This document shows, one piece after another, positions 1 to 9,582 of a DNA stretch of 44,667 bases (positions are counted from its first letter, which is position 1; each line of letters opens with the position of its first letter). The position numbers and the translations under genes are program-made. A model generated the notes under the pieces. It was not told where the DNA came from and ran no database searches. It saw only the letters and a program-made list of their open reading frames with translations. Source of the stretch: Bacteriovoracaceae bacterium (GTDB taxonomy: Bacteria; Bdellovibrionota; Bacteriovoracia; Bacteriovoracales; Bacteriovoracaceae); the NCBI GenBank assembly GCA_947450475.1, contig CANFVK010000010.1, positions 1 through 44,667 on the forward strand, given 5' to 3'.

Positions 1-289
1 AACATCAACTTTAATCAAGGAAGGAATTTGTTGAGTTGATTCGATATACTGATCCATTGTAATCAAGTCGATTTCAATTGGTTTACCGTAATGATCTCTC
101 ACCAACGAAGAACCTCCATTTGACAAGGGATCAATAAAAAATTGGGCCATATAGGTCTGTGGGATCAGTAAAAATTCGAAAGTGCCTGGTAATTTCTACT
201 TCTGTTAATAGTGGAAGGAAATTTCGAACAATTCGATTAAGCCATCTTCTCTTGCTCACAAAAAGCGCACAATTATTCAATAAAGTCAT
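1..289 (-). pseudogene. FkbM-family methyltransferase, disrupted and cut by the window edge
   Basis: Two pieces of one FkbM-type SAM-dependent methyltransferase appear in different frames. The first starts at an ATG at 289 behind an AAGGAC ribosome site and reads 52 codons ending ...DPTDLYGPIFY before a TGA at 133-131. Its DPTDLYGP segment resembles the N-terminal part of FkbM proteins. From about 150 to 1 another frame reads ...SNGGSSLV..YGKPIEIDLITMDQYI...LIKVDV, which matches the family's C-terminal half (the normal continuation is VEG). The SAM-binding middle (normally roughly 80-100 residues with a DxGANxG motif) is absent, so the likely history is an internal deletion that also shifted the frame. 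The gene continues beyond the window start. The family call rests on remembered motif patterns. A sequencing error could explain a frameshift but not the missing middle. Confidence 0.6.
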
Positions 290-389
290 TTTAGTCCTTA
301 AAAATTAAAAACCTATTAGAATCCATTGCATGAAGAAAATCAATTTTTTCCCAAATTACCTATAGCGTTATTGGAAATGATCCACTTCT

Positions 390-638
390 TCAACTAACAA
401 CGCTTGCAACCATCACCGCGAGCACCACTTGAACTAAAAAGATCACTCTATCTTTTTGAGTCTCTAGCGTGGTGAGTAATTTAGTCATATTCATGCCAAG
501 CAAAGTGAGAACGATAAAAAGTCCAATCATGAAAATACTGTATCGAACCCCAAAGAGGTGGCGAGCAGAACTCACCACCAGACTCCAGAAAATATATTGG
601 CCAATAATGGCGATTTTTTTACTTTTTAATGAATTCAT
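390..638 (-). CDS. Small integral membrane protein, unknown function
   Basis: 82-residue protein with about three hydrophobic segments (roughly residues 9-25, 31-50 and 64-82) separated by a short charged stretch (TLETQKDR). The start ATG follows a good GAGGA ribosome site six bases upstream. It lies 15 bases downstream of the exported glycine-rich protein gene on the same strand, so the two are almost certainly co-transcribed. I do not recognise a family. Its size, topology and position next to a bacteriocin-like glycine-zipper protein would fit an immunity or partner protein, but that is only an inference from context. Confidence 0.7.
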   Translation of the reverse strand: MNSLKSKKIAIIGQYIFWSLVVSSARHLFGVRYSIFMIGLFIVLTLLGMNMTKLLTTLETQKDRVIFLVQVVLAVMVASVVS

Positions 639-653
639 TTTTTCCTCACATCA

Positions 654-1211
654 TTATTTACAATTAGATGCTGAACCAACCAAGGCTCCGCCGATCGCCC
701 CGGCCACCGCTCCAGCAGGCCCCCCCACTGCGACGCCGGCCATTGCACCGGCGATGGCAGCTCCAATAGTTCCGGCCGCACATCTTCCACCTTCTCCGCC
801 TATATAATCATGGGCGGTCACATTGGCCGAAGTGCTAAGTTTGACTTGTTTGGAAAGCATCATAAATTCTTTCTCCGACAGGACGTTGACTTCGGTATTA
901 CCAAAATCAAAACCTTGATCGATTACTTTGTTATAAACTGAACGAGGAATAAAAACGTCATAACTTCCATCGAGTTGTTTGATTTGAATAAAAGATAATG
1001 ATTCCCCAAAGGCATCTTGAATTGTCATTTTAACTGAATCGAACTGAGCAATATCCTCTGCCATTAACTCGATGCCATTGACTTCTCGATCTCCTCTTTC
1101 TGGAAAAGTGGGGCTTGGTGCAGGCGCTTTTACAGGTTGTGAAAAAGCTGAGGCGCTACCAATTGAAATCATCATTAAAGAAGCTAAAGTTAAAAAGATT
1201 TTCATTTTCAT
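654..1211 (-). CDS. Exported protein with C-terminal glycine-zipper domain
   Basis: 185 residues. The start is supported by GGAGAG seven bases upstream. Residues 1-22 are a Sec signal peptide (two lysines, hydrophobic core, ASA cleavage region), followed by a Pro-rich linker and a polar domain of about 100 residues that I do not recognise. The last 45 residues are a Gly/Ala hydrophobic stretch with several GxxxG steps, entered after a GGEGGR segment and bracketed by two cysteines (RCAAG near its start and NCK at the C-terminus), which could form a disulfide. Such zippers occur in surface-exposed glycine-zipper lipoproteins and in pore-forming class II bacteriocins. The protein is Sec-exported and much longer than bacteriocin precursors, so membrane insertion or assembly is the safer reading. 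The small membrane protein gene follows 15 bases downstream. Confidence 0.75.
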   Translation of the reverse strand: MKMKIFLTLASLMMISIGSASAFSQPVKAPAPSPTFPERGDREVNGIELMAEDIAQFDSVKMTIQDAFGESLSFIQIKQLDGSYDVFIPRSVYNKVIDQGFDFGNTEVNVLSEKEFMMLSKQVKLSTSANVTAHDYIGGEGGRCAAGTIGAAIAGAMAGVAVGGPAGAVAGAIGGALVGSASNCK

Positions 1212-1333
1212 TTTGTTCTCTCCAAAAAAGTAAATTTGAGCAAGCAGACTTCCTTAAAAAAGTCCTTGGCTAAAATGAATACTTCTTTTCAAGAACAATT
1301 TCCGCCTTCATCGTCAGAAGATGTCGATATATT

Positions 1334-2035
1334 TCAAAAATGAAATGCATGAGAATTGATATTTTTCATAACTTTTGTCAGCATCCCAAAAGCTTTATCC
1401 CAACCACCACAACACTCGGGAGAAAGAGCAACGGTGAGCACCTCAATGGCCCCATTGTCCAATCCCTGACGAATAGACATCGTCAGCGCATCGATAAATT
1501 CATCGGAAAAAAGCTGAAGCTTTTGTGGGCGCGAAGAAAAAAAATAATCAAGATCAAGATTCACAATCCAGGTTAGATTATTGACATATATTTTTTCAGA
1601 AAAAATATCATCAAGCCGCTTGATAAGTTCCAGCGGCTTCACTTCTTCTTGAAGACCTTTATTTGAACCCAAGTGATGAGTCGCTGAAATAGTATGTCCC
1701 ACATTGTCTGAATATTTCTGAAGAAAAATTTCCAGATAATTGTCCCAGCGAAAAAGCGGGGTATTAATGTCGACTTGCAAGGCCGTTCGGTATTCTTCTA
1801 GGCTTAAGTTCCATAGATCTTGATGAGAATCTGCCAGTCCAGATTGGCTCATATCAGGATGAGCATCAATATGAAATAGATTGTAGCGCTTAGCTTTTTT
1901 AATACTTTGAAACCAACACCACAGCGCCAGGCGATGATTGTCCATCACGTAGATATTGTTTTCCTTAGTTAGCAGGTTATCTAAGCTATCGCCGGAAGGT
2001 CCACGGGCAGCGAAAGGAATGAGATTTATTTTCAT
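1334..2035 (-). CDS. UPF0489 family protein (arginase-fold, putative metallohydrolase)
   Basis: 233 residues from the ATG at 2035. That start has AAGG seven bases upstream and is preferred over an in-frame TTG at 2056. The motif HIDAHPDM (about residues 55-62) and later NLDLDYF and SPECCGGWD match the metal-ligand pattern of the UPF0489/C5orf22 family, which shares the arginase/deacetylase fold. A few bacterial members have been characterised as peptide arginases converting arginine to ornithine in ribosomal peptides; most are uncharacterised. No signal peptide, so cytoplasmic. It follows the aldose epimerase gene by 34 bases and is probably in the same transcript. The substrate cannot be told from sequence. 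Family assignment is fairly secure; enzymatic activity is inferred from the retained acidic and histidine residues. Confidence 0.75.
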   Translation of the reverse strand: MKINLIPFAARGPSGDSLDNLLTKENNIYVMDNHRLALWCWFQSIKKAKRYNLFHIDAHPDMSQSGLADSHQDLWNLSLEEYRTALQVDINTPLFRWDNYLEIFLQKYSDNVGHTISATHHLGSNKGLQEEVKPLELIKRLDDIFSEKIYVNNLTWIVNLDLDYFFSSRPQKLQLFSDEFIDALTMSIRQGLDNGAIEVLTVALSPECCGGWDKAFGMLTKVMKNINSHAFHF

Positions 2036-2069
2036 TTTAATGCCTTGCAGACCCAAAATCTGCTGGAAC

Positions 2070-2936
2070 CTATATAAGCTCGATGGTGTAGCTAAAATTT
2101 TGGGATGCGCCCATCGCTAATTTCACTATACCTTTTTTACTTTCTAAATTGCCATCATGAAAGACATCATCACTTATTCCCCACCATGGCTCGAGGCAAA
2201 TAAAAGGCACCTCCGCTTTGCCCCACAATACAAAATAAGGAGAATGACCACGATGAACGCGGATGATTTCATTGTGATGAACTCTCACTAAGTCAACATA
2301 ACTAGATTTAAGATCTTTAAAAATAAGAGCATCATGAGCGAATAATTCTTTAGTTGGTCTTAAAATATTTGAAGATAGTGGATGCAGTTGATTCCAGTCG
2401 ACCAATTTATCTTTTAGCTGATAGAAACCTTTTTCGGCTTTTTCGAAACGAATTTCACAATCACTAAGATCATTTGTAGCAAATCCCGGATGAGCTCCTA
2501 TCGAAAAATAGATGTCCTGCCGATCGACGTTCTTGACTGAATAAGTAGTTTTCACTTTGTTGTCATCAAGCAAATAAGTCACGTAGAGCTCAAAACAAAA
2601 AGGAAAATGATCAAAAGTCTCCTGAGTGGTTTCAAGCATGAATTGAATTTCATGATTAGAGCTCTCTACGCATTTAAATTCCATATCACGAGCAAATCCG
2701 TGCTGAGGGAGTTGGTAATTTTTTCCCTGAAAATGAAATTGGTCGTTTTTTAACTTGCCTGCGATAGGAAAGAGAACGGGAGCGCTTCGGTGCCATGTCC
2801 CTTTCGCCCTGTCATCAACCGGAAGCCAGAGTAGTTCTTTATAAAGGGTTTTAGAGAAAAAGCGTTTGATTTCAGCACCTGTTGAAGTGACTTGAATATT
2901 AAATTTGGCATTTTCTAATTGATACCATTCCGACAT
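2070..2936 (-). CDS. Aldose 1-epimerase family protein (LacX-like)
   Basis: 288-residue galactose-mutarotase-like beta-sandwich protein. Visible family motifs are LPQHGFARD (about residue 83), GAHPGF (about residue 150), which supplies a second conserved histidine, and ICLEPWWG near residue 247, which supplies the catalytic glutamate. This short subfamily (about 290 residues) acts on hexoses or hexose derivatives in the cytoplasm by equilibrating alpha and beta anomers; its exact sugar is unknown. I start at the ATG at 2936, which has GGAG eight bases upstream, rather than the in-frame TTG at 2951. Probably first gene of a transcript with the UPF0489 gene. It is divergent from metF, sharing a 97-base intergenic region. 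Confidence 0.85.
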   Translation of the reverse strand: MSEWYQLENAKFNIQVTSTGAEIKRFFSKTLYKELLWLPVDDRAKGTWHRSAPVLFPIAGKLKNDQFHFQGKNYQLPQHGFARDMEFKCVESSNHEIQFMLETTQETFDHFPFCFELYVTYLLDDNKVKTTYSVKNVDRQDIYFSIGAHPGFATNDLSDCEIRFEKAEKGFYQLKDKLVDWNQLHPLSSNILRPTKELFAHDALIFKDLKSSYVDLVRVHHNEIIRVHRGHSPYFVLWGKAEVPFICLEPWWGISDDVFHDGNLESKKGIVKLAMGASQNFSYTIELI

Positions 2937-3033
2937 AATCCTCGACTCCAAATCTCATAAAAATCTCTATCAAATCTCCGCCACTATTGTTACAATCTGA
3001 CTTTAATAAGTCACTCTCTAAAAACAAAAAAAT

Positions 3034-3981
3034 ATGAAAGTTATTGAACATTTAAACAATGCTAAAAATCCCCTCTTTAGTTATGAAATCGTTCCTCCTC
3101 CAAGAGGGCGCTCGGTGCAAGATATCATCGAAATTGTTGAGGCTTTGATGCCGCTCAATCCTCCCTGGATTGATGTTACTGCCCATGCTTCAGCTGCTTA
3201 TTACAACGAACGCGCTGATGGAAGTATTGAACGCAAAATTTACAAGAAAAGACCCGGCACCATTGGCATTTGTGGCATTATACAAAATCGATTTAAAATC
3301 GACACCGTGGCCCACTTACTAAGCCTTGGCTACACTAAAGAAGAAACAGAAGATGCATTATTGGAGCTGAACTTTTTAGGCATTCATAATGTACTGGCGC
3401 TTAGAGGCGATGGACCAAATTACAAGAAAGAGCATGCTAAAGATCGATCCCACAATAGTTACGCATCAGAACTCGTTGAGCAAATACAGCAAATCAATCA
3501 AGGAAAATTTTTGGAAGAAATTGAAGATTGTGCCAAATTTGATTTCTGCGTGGGAGTAGCGGGATATCCAGAAAAGCATTTTGAAGCTGCTAATTTAAAA
3601 CTTGATGTCGCCAATCTTAAAAGAAAAGTTGAAGCAGGTGCAGATTATGTTGTTACCCAAATGTTCTACGACAATGAAAAATACTTTCATTTTGTCGATC
3701 TCTGTCGACAAGAAGGTATTAAGGTCCCCATCATTCCAGGAATAAAAGTTTTAAGAAGTACCAATCAATTAGTTAGTGTACCAAAGAATTTCTATATTGA
3801 TTTTCCCGATGACTTGGTCGAACAGGTAACCAGCGATCCAAAAAACATTATAGCCATCGGCAAACAATGGGCCACTCGACAAGTAGAGGGACTACTCAAT
3901 AAAGGGGTTCCCGGAGTTCATTTTTATATCATGAACGATACTGCAACCATTGTGGACATTGTAAAAAAATTTCAAAAATAA
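3034..3981 (+). CDS. metF: Methylenetetrahydrofolate reductase
   Basis: 315-residue FAD-dependent TIM-barrel enzyme that reduces 5,10-methylene-THF to 5-methyl-THF, the methyl donor for MetH. Family features are visible: N-terminal [10 protein letters not shown] (catalytic Glu region), [26 protein letters not shown], and a TQMFYD segment followed by PIIPGI. The usual length is about 290-320. It sits 10 bases ahead of metH, so the two consecutive methyl-transfer steps of methionine synthesis are encoded together. The leader is A-rich and lacks an obvious Shine-Dalgarno sequence. I found no SAM riboswitch in the 97 bases upstream. NADH versus NADPH preference cannot be read from the sequence. 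Confidence 0.95.
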   Translation: MKVIEHLNNAKNPLFSYEIVPPPRGRSVQDIIEIVEALMPLNPPWIDVTAHASAAYYNERADGSIERKIYKKRPGTIGICGIIQNRFKIDTVAHLLSLGYTKEETEDALLELNFLGIHNVLALRGDGPNYKKEHAKDRSHNSYASELVEQIQQINQGKFLEEIEDCAKFDFCVGVAGYPEKHFEAANLKLDVANLKRKVEAGADYVVTQMFYDNEKYFHFVDLCRQEGIKVPIIPGIKVLRSTNQLVSVPKNFYIDFPDDLVEQVTSDPKNIIAIGKQWATRQVEGLLNKGVPGVHFYIMNDTATIVDIVKKFQK

Positions 3982-3991
3982 AAAAATAAAC

Positions 3992-6900
3992 ATGCTCAAA
4001 AAACATCCGACTCTTCTTTTAATGGAAAAATTGCTGCAGGAAAAGATTCTTTTTCTTGATGGAGCAATGGGCACAATGATTCAAACCTACAAGTTACAGG
4101 AAGCTGATTTTCGTCAAAATTATTTTGAATCTCATCCTAAAGATTTAAAGGGCAATAATGATTTACTGGTTTTTACTCGTCCAGAAATCATAAAAGAAAT
4201 TCACACTCAATATCTTGAAGCTGGCGCCGATATTATTGAGACTAACACTTTTTCTGGTACAAAACTGGCCCAAAAAGATTACGACCTCGAACATATTGTT
4301 TACGATTTAAATGTTAAAGCCGCGAATTTAGCACGCATGGCCTGCGATGAATTCATGCAGAAAAATCCAGACAGAAAATGTTTTGTCGCTGGAGCTTTAG
4401 GACCAACTAATCGAACCGCTTCACTTTCTCCTGATGTCAACAATCCCGCTTTTCGCGCGGTGAGTTTTGATGAGTTAGTTGAAAATTACTATCAACAAAC
4501 CAAAGCTCTCATTGAAGGAGGTGTTGATATCCTGCTTCCGGAAACGACTTTCGATACGCTTAATCTCAAGGCCTGCATTTTTGCTATTGAAAAATTTCAA
4601 ACTGAAACTGGAATCAAATACCCGCTTATGTTATCTGTCACCATTACCGATGCCAGTGGCCGGACTCTTTCTGGACAGACTGTCGAGGCATTCTGGCATT
4701 CCGTCAGACACGCTCAACCTCTTTCGGTAGGAATAAACTGTGCACTTGGAGCTCGCGAGATGCGGCCCTATATTGAGGAGCTCTCAAAAATCGCCGACTG
4801 TTATATCAGCTGTTACCCCAATGCTGGATTGCCTAATCCATTAACTCCCACTGGTTATGATGAGACTCCCTTAAAGACTGCGCAATTTGTGGCCGAATTT
4901 GCGGCAAGTGGTTTTATCAATATCCTCGGTGGCTGTTGTGGAACGACTCCTGATCATATAGCGGCTATTGTAAAAAAAGTTTCACTGCTTGCTCCAAGAA
5001 AAAAAATGGAGATAAAAAAAGCCACTCGACTCTCTGGTCTTGATGCACTTATAATTGATAATACACACAACAATCCTTTTTATATGGTCGGTGAACGTAC
5101 TAACGTCACCGGCTCTCCTTTATTTGCTAAACTTATTAGGGCCAATAATTTTGATGAAGCTTTGTCCGTGGCCCGTCAACAAGTTGAAAATGGTGCCAAC
5201 ATTATTGACATCAATTTCGATGAAGGTCTACTTGATTCAAAAGCTTGCATGGTTCATTTTTTGAACCTGGTCGCTAGTGAGCCCGATATCTGCCGCGTTC
5301 CAATCATGATTGATTCATCTAAATGGGAAGTGCTTGAAGCCGGACTCAAATGCATTCAAGGTAAAGGCATCGTCAATTCTATTTCACTCAAAGAGGGACA
5401 AGAGCAATTTCTGGCCCAAGCTCGTCTGATAAAAGCTTATGGTGCGGCAGTGGTTATCATGGCCTTTGATGAATCAGGCCAGGCGACTAGCACTGAGGAA
5501 AAAGTGCGGATTTGTAAACGCGCTTATGATCTTCTCGTGGAAAAATTAGATTTTGATCCCACAGATATCATCTTCGACACAAATATTTTAACAGTGGCCA
5601 CAGGAATTGAAGAGCACAATAATTACGCCGTAAATTTTATTGAAGCTATTGCTCAATTAAAAAAAATCTGTCCGGGCGCTCTAACTTCAGGTGGAGTTTC
5701 TAACCTCTCTTTTTCTTTTCGAGGCAATAATCTGGTTCGCGAAGCCATGCACTCTGTATTTCTTTACCATGCCATCAAAGCCGGTCTGGATATGGGAATT
5801 GTGAATGCTGGTATGCTTGCCGTCTATGACGAAATAGACCCCATTTTGCGCGAAAAATGCGAAGCCGTCGTATTAAATAAATCGCCTGAGGCAACTGAAG
5901 AATTGATCGAACTAGCAGAGTCTCTTAAAGGATTTAATAAAAAAGAAGAAAAACAAATTCAACAGTGGCGTGAACAAACAATGGAGGCCAGAATTGGCCA
6001 TAGCCTGGTTAAGGGAATCGATGCCTTTATTGAGGCAGATACCGAAGAAGCTCGATTAGCATTGGGCTCTCCTCTAAACGTAATAGAGGGGCCATTAATG
6101 GAAGGGATGAAAATTGTTGGTAACTTGTTTGGTGAAGGAAAAATGTTTCTTCCCCAAGTCGTTAAATCAGCTCGAGTCATGAAAAAAGCAGTTGCTTATC
6201 TTGAGCCTTTCATGGAAGAGGAAAAATTAAAAAATTTAGCAAACGCCCGTCAGCAGGGGGTTTTTGTCATCGCTACAGTTAAAGGCGATGTTCATGACAT
6301 CGGAAAAAATATTGTGGGAGTAGTGCTTGCATGTAATGGCTACAAGGTTATCGATCTTGGCGTCATGGTTTCGGCCCAAAAAATTTTAGATGCAGCCATT
6401 TTTCACAAGGCTGATATAATCGGTCTCTCAGGCCTTATTACCCCATCTCTCGATGAAATGATTCATGTTGCAAAAGAAATGCAGCGACAAGGATTCACTG
6501 TTCCTTTATTAATCGGTGGTGCAACGACGAGTAAAGCCCATACCGCAATAAAAATTGCTCAGCACTACCATGCGCCGATTGCCCATGTCGGCGATGCTTC
6601 ACTAGTCATCGAAGTCTGTAGTAAATTATTAAATCCAGAAAAAAAAGAAATCTTTGCTATTGAACTAAGTGCGCTTTACGCAAAATTAAAAGAGCGCCAT
6701 CTAAAAGGCATTGAAGAAAAAAGTCAGCTTTTAACTTATCAAAAAGCCCAAGAACAAAAAGTTCAATATGATTGGTCTAAAATTGAAATTGCCAAAGCTG
6801 ATCGCCAAGGTATTTTTACTTTGGATTTTTCAATACAAGAACTGCTTCCTTATATTGATTGGTCTCCATTCTTTTGGACTTGGGAATTAAAAGGTAGCTA

Positions 6901-7690
6901 TCCCAAGATTTTAGGCAACGAGAAGTACGGACAGGAAGCTCAAAAACTTTTTAACGATGCCCAAGAACTATTGGCCGCAATAGTAAAAAACAACTTCTTT
7001 ACTCCCAAATCAATTGCTGGAATTTTTTCCGCCCACTCACATCAAGACGACGTCGTGGTTGAACACCTTCAAAAATCAATCCATCTTCACTTTTTACGAC
7101 AACAAAAAGAAAAGCTCAGTGATGGAAATTCTACTTTTTGTCTGGCCGATTTCATTGCCCCAGATAAATCCTATCAAGATTCAATCGGGGCATTTGCCGT
7201 TTGCATTGATGGGGTAGAATCATTGGCCCGACAGTTTGAACAAAAGCACGATGATTATAACGCCATCATGACCAAGGCCTTAGGAGATCGCCTCGCCGAA
7301 GCACTGGCCGAAGCTACCCACAAAAAAATACGCGACTATTATTCATTTGGACTAACTGAAAATCTTTCAAACGAAGATTTAATTAAGGAAAAATACCGCG
7401 GCATCAGACCCGCGCCTGGATACCCGGCCTGTCCCGACCACACCGAAAAGAAAACGCTTTGGGAACTCTTAGATGTCGAAGCTAAAATCGGTATAAGCCT
7501 CACAGAGAGCTTTGCCATGAATCCCCCAGCTTCAGTGTCGGGCTATTATTTTAATCATCCAGAAGCTCAATATTTTAATGTGGGCCCCATTGGCGTAGAT
7601 CAAATTGAAAATTATGCTAAAAGAAAAAATTTGAGTAAAGCTGACGTAGAAAAATGGCTTGCTCCCAATTTAGGCTATGAACCAAGTTAA
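3992..7690 (+). CDS. metH: Cobalamin-dependent methionine synthase
   Basis: 1232 residues, close to the 1227 of E. coli MetH, with all four modules. The homocysteine-binding barrel starts with [11 protein letters not shown]; its zinc cysteines lie in NCALG (about residue 250) and GGCCGTTP (about 314-315). The pterin-binding barrel begins at [13 protein letters not shown]. The cap and B12 domain carries DVHDIGKNI, whose histidine (about 768) is the lower cobalt ligand, and further on [13 protein letters not shown]. The C-terminal SAM-dependent reactivation domain has [12 protein letters not shown] (about 1138). It methylates homocysteine using 5-methyl-THF from MetF. The start could also be the ATG at 4022, closer to the E. 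coli N-terminus; neither has a clear Shine-Dalgarno. Its need for cobalamin ties it to the B12 uptake locus at 12398-17152. Confidence 0.97.
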   Translation: MLKKHPTLLLMEKLLQEKILFLDGAMGTMIQTYKLQEADFRQNYFESHPKDLKGNNDLLVFTRPEIIKEIHTQYLEAGADIIETNTFSGTKLAQKDYDLEHIVYDLNVKAANLARMACDEFMQKNPDRKCFVAGALGPTNRTASLSPDVNNPAFRAVSFDELVENYYQQTKALIEGGVDILLPETTFDTLNLKACIFAIEKFQTETGIKYPLMLSVTITDASGRTLSGQTVEAFWHSVRHAQPLSVGINCALGAREMRPYIEELSKIADCYISCYPNAGLPNPLTPTGYDETPLKTAQFVAEFAASGFINILGGCCGTTPDHIAAIVKKVSLLAPRKKMEIKKATRLSGLDALIIDNTHNNPFYMVGERTNVTGSPLFAKLIRANNFDEALSVARQQVENGANIIDINFDEGLLDSKACMVHFLNLVASEPDICRVPIMIDSSKWEVLEAGLKCIQGKGIVNSISLKEGQEQFLAQARLIKAYGAAVVIMAFDESGQATSTEEKVRICKRAYDLLVEKLDFDPTDIIFDTNILTVATGIEEHNNYAVNFIEAIAQLKKICPGALTSGGVSNLSFSFRGNNLVREAMHSVFLYHAIKAGLDMGIVNAGMLAVYDEIDPILREKCEAVVLNKSPEATEELIELAESLKGFNKKEEKQIQQWREQTMEARIGHSLVKGIDAFIEADTEEARLALGSPLNVIEGPLMEGMKIVGNLFGEGKMFLPQVVKSARVMKKAVAYLEPFMEEEKLKNLANARQQGVFVIATVKGDVHDIGKNIVGVVLACNGYKVIDLGVMVSAQKILDAAIFHKADIIGLSGLITPSLDEMIHVAKEMQRQGFTVPLLIGGATTSKAHTAIKIAQHYHAPIAHVGDASLVIEVCSKLLNPEKKEIFAIELSALYAKLKERHLKGIEEKSQLLTYQKAQEQKVQYDWSKIEIAKADRQGIFTLDFSIQELLPYIDWSPFFWTWELKGSYPKILGNEKYGQEAQKLFNDAQELLAAIVKNNFFTPKSIAGIFSAHSHQDDVVVEHLQKSIHLHFLRQQKEKLSDGNSTFCLADFIAPDKSYQDSIGAFAVCIDGVESLARQFEQKHDDYNAIMTKALGDRLAEALAEATHKKIRDYYSFGLTENLSNEDLIKEKYRGIRPAPGYPACPDHTEKKTLWELLDVEAKIGISLTESFAMNPPASVSGYYFNHPEAQYFNVGPIGVDQIENYAKRKNLSKADVEKWLAPNLGYEPS

Positions 7691-8132
7691 AAAAATTAAT
7701 ACGATTGAAGAAGTCATTACTTTAAAAGGCGAGCATTGGCGAGCGGCACTTCACTTTGCTCGCACCACAATTGCCGACCGTTACTTGAGTGATAAAAATC
7801 TTATCCGGTTGACCAAGGGAAATTGCACAATTTCTCAGCTGGAGCTGATGGTTAAAATTCTTTATGCCGATTCTAAAGAGCGCCCCGTAGGTGTTACTGG
7901 AATTGATCAATTCTTTTATGTTGTAGATCGATCCGATTTTAATCTCTTCTCTTGGCTTGAAGCTATTACCATTTTTTCTAATTGGTTAGATAAAAATAAT
8001 CGCAAGTCACCTTTTCCTAAAATGCTTGGCTATCTTCAGTGCTGTGAAGATTCTCCAGAAAACAAAGATGTCACTCATGTTTTTGTTGATTTGGTTAATG
8101 ACATGTTAGAAAAGCATGGCTTTGAAGGATAA
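7677..8132 (+). CDS. Hypothetical protein downstream of metH
   Basis: 151-residue soluble protein of mixed alpha/beta composition, with no signal peptide or membrane segment. I recognise no domain. Its ATG overlaps the last 14 bases of metH in another frame, so translation is probably coupled and it forms the third gene of the metF-metH operon. A strong terminator hairpin begins 21 bases after its stop. The context suggests a link to methionine or methyl-group metabolism, but nothing in the sequence shows this. Confidence 0.75.
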   Translation: MNQVKKINTIEEVITLKGEHWRAALHFARTTIADRYLSDKNLIRLTKGNCTISQLELMVKILYADSKERPVGVTGIDQFFYVVDRSDFNLFSWLEAITIFSNWLDKNNRKSPFPKMLGYLQCCEDSPENKDVTHVFVDLVNDMLEKHGFEG

Positions 8133-8153
8133 TTAACACTGGTACAAAATAAA

Positions 8154-8175
8154 AAAGGCCTCTTTCGAGGCCTTT
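8154..8175. terminator. Bidirectional rho-independent terminator
   Basis: Perfect 9-bp stem AAAGGCCTC / GAGGCCTTT with a four-base loop. On the minus strand the loop reads GAAA and the stem runs into TTTTTTATTTT, a strong terminator for the lipoprotein gene. On the plus strand the stem is followed by CTTATATTA, a weaker T-tract serving the metF-metH operon. A second small hairpin (CACTC-GTTAAA-GAGTG) lies just downstream, near 8189-8205. Confidence 0.85.
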
Positions 8176-8215
8176 CTTATATTACTTAACACTCGTTAAA
8201 GAGTGGTTAAAATAA

Positions 8216-8446
8216 TTAGTGAGCAGCTGGAGCAGCAGGTGCAGCTGGAGCAGCTTCTGCATTAGCAGCAGCAGGAGCAGCTTCTGTACCAGCAGCAGGT
8301 GCTGGAGCAGCTTCTGGAGCTGGAGCAGCAGCAGGTGCAGCTTCAGTTGTAGCAGCTGGAGCAGCTTCAGTAGTAGCTTCTTCTTTTTTTGAACATCCAA
8401 AAGAAACAGCTGAAACGATAAGTACTAGAGCTAATAATGTTTTCAT
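8216..8446 (-). CDS. Small Ala/Pro/Glu-rich lipoprotein
   Basis: 76 residues. A signal peptide ends in a lipobox VSFGC (Cys18), followed by SKKEE and then a low-complexity tail made almost only of Ala, Pro and Glu with repeats of EAAPA and APA. Start supported by AAGGAG eight bases upstream. The mature protein would be an acylated, extended tail of under 60 residues. Similar small abundant lipoproteins occur in many Gram-negatives, but no function can be assigned. At DNA level the tail is a degenerate repeat of GCAGCTGGAGCAGC-type units, so length variation by slippage is likely. The strongest nearby terminator orientation serves this gene, consistent with high expression. Confidence 0.8.
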   Translation of the reverse strand: MKTLLALVLIVSAVSFGCSKKEEATTEAAPAATTEAAPAAAPAPEAAPAPAAGTEAAPAAANAEAAPAAPAAPAAH

Positions 8447-8592
8447 CTTTAATCTCCTTAAGTTACGTTAAGATGACGAGTTAGTGCGCACAATACATGA
8501 GCTATATTTTTTTACTACTAATGCGGTATTTAAGTCAACAAGTTCCGGAAAAAAAATACAATTAACGCGTCGCCAACCAACATTAAAGCTTT

Positions 8593-9114
8593 TCATACGG
8601 CCTTAAGTACTCCATCAACTAAATCAGAATACTGAGATAATCCCCAAATAACCACTCGCTGTTCACAGGTACGCTCTCTCTGGGGACGAGTCTTTCGGGA
8701 GTCTTTAACGTTCACAAAAAAGTTCTCTAATGTGGCCATATGAGAGCGCAAAATAATTTCTTCGTCCTTGGTTAGCCACATTTTCTGAATTTTTAACGAA
8801 GGAGCAACGGCCCTTTGGGTTTGTAAATCTTTTTTAAAATATTCATTCACCAATGAAATAAATAACTCTTTTGCTTCCTCTTTTACATTTTCATCCTGAT
8901 TGACTTGAGCCAACCATCGAAAACAGTTCTCTTTATCAATGGAGTACACGCCTCTTTGGTATCGAAGCATGTTTTTCATTAAAAGATGTGGAAGAATATT
9001 CATTAGCAATGCATGATCCAGGTTCGTGTCTAATTTTATTTCTTCTAAATTTCTTTCTTTCTTAGACAGTGATTCGATAATAATTCTTTCAATAATAAGT
9101 AATCCATCGTTCAT
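8593..9114 (-). CDS. Putative winged-helix protein, second gene of a regulator pair
   Basis: 173 residues, cytoplasmic. Residues about 22-60 (LEEIKLDTN..LLMNILPHLLMKNMLRYQRGVYSID) look like a winged-helix module: helix, helix, then a hairpin ending in a short aromatic strand. The rest is mostly helical with a conserved-looking W-LTKDEE segment and an RKTRPQRERTCE basic patch. The start has AAGGAG at good spacing. It lies 14 bases downstream of a small HTH gene. Together the two proteins recall the halves of the single-chain TIGR02147 regulators common in this phylum; that is a structural impression, not a demonstrated homology. Confidence 0.6.
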   Translation of the reverse strand: MNDGLLIIERIIIESLSKKERNLEEIKLDTNLDHALLMNILPHLLMKNMLRYQRGVYSIDKENCFRWLAQVNQDENVKEEAKELFISLVNEYFKKDLQTQRAVAPSLKIQKMWLTKDEEIILRSHMATLENFFVNVKDSRKTRPQRERTCEQRVVIWGLSQYSDLVDGVLKAV

Positions 9115-9128
9115 AGAAACTCCTTGCT

Positions 9129-9470
9129 TTAAGCGCTTAATTCTTGTGTTTTAATTGAAGTGGTATTGCTCGATTGGCAAAACCTCCAAACCTCTAATTT
9201 TCTGGTTAAAAAAACTTCTATTTCTTTAATCGCTGAGGGATGAAATTTGAGTGAGCAATCAAAGGCTAAAGACTCTAGGCTTTCATTCAAACCCATCGCC
9301 ATTTTTACTTTTTTCTGAAAGATTTGATATTCAGAAAGTTTCATCGTACTTCCATTGAATAATCTAAAGACTCTCGTGGTTTGTATTCCAGTATCCTTAG
9401 AAATCGCTTTTAGCGTCGGATTGTTGTTTAAAAGCATATATTGCTTTAAAATTGTTTTTTGCAAATCCAT
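9129..9470 (-). CDS. Small helix-turn-helix DNA-binding protein
   Basis: 113 residues. The segment LKAISKDTGIQTTRVFRLFNG (about residues 20-40) has the spacing of a Cro/LacI-like helix-turn-helix (AISKDTG turn, TTRVFRL recognition helix). The remainder is helical. AAAGGAG lies seven bases before the ATG. It is the first gene of a two-gene unit with 8593-9114. The unit is divergent from the endonuclease/phosphatase-fold gene, with a 153-base intergenic region containing a perfect inverted repeat that could be its operator. No more specific family is recognised. Confidence 0.65.
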   Translation of the reverse strand: MDLQKTILKQYMLLNNNPTLKAISKDTGIQTTRVFRLFNGSTMKLSEYQIFQKKVKMAMGLNESLESLAFDCSLKFHPSAIKEIEVFLTRKLEVWRFCQSSNTTSIKTQELSA

Positions 9471-9582
9471 GAATAAACTCCTTTAAATTTTGTAGAATTC
9501 CTAAAGCAGGAGTTGTGCCAAAGATTTTTAAGAGCTAAGTAGTCTGAATTGAGTTAGTTCCATAATGATCAAGGAAAAATAC

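Noticed and set aside
301..389. Short gap after the small membrane protein gene
   Set aside because: No terminator, promoter or frame that I could support.
469..807. 112-codon plus-strand frame
   Set aside because: It lies antisense to the small membrane protein and the exported glycine-zipper gene, both of which have good starts; its Pro/Ala-rich end is the complement of the Gly/Ala repeats.
8182..8400. Leu-rich 72-codon frame on the minus strand
   Set aside because: It is the out-of-frame reading of the Ala/Pro lipoprotein repeats, with no ribosome site.
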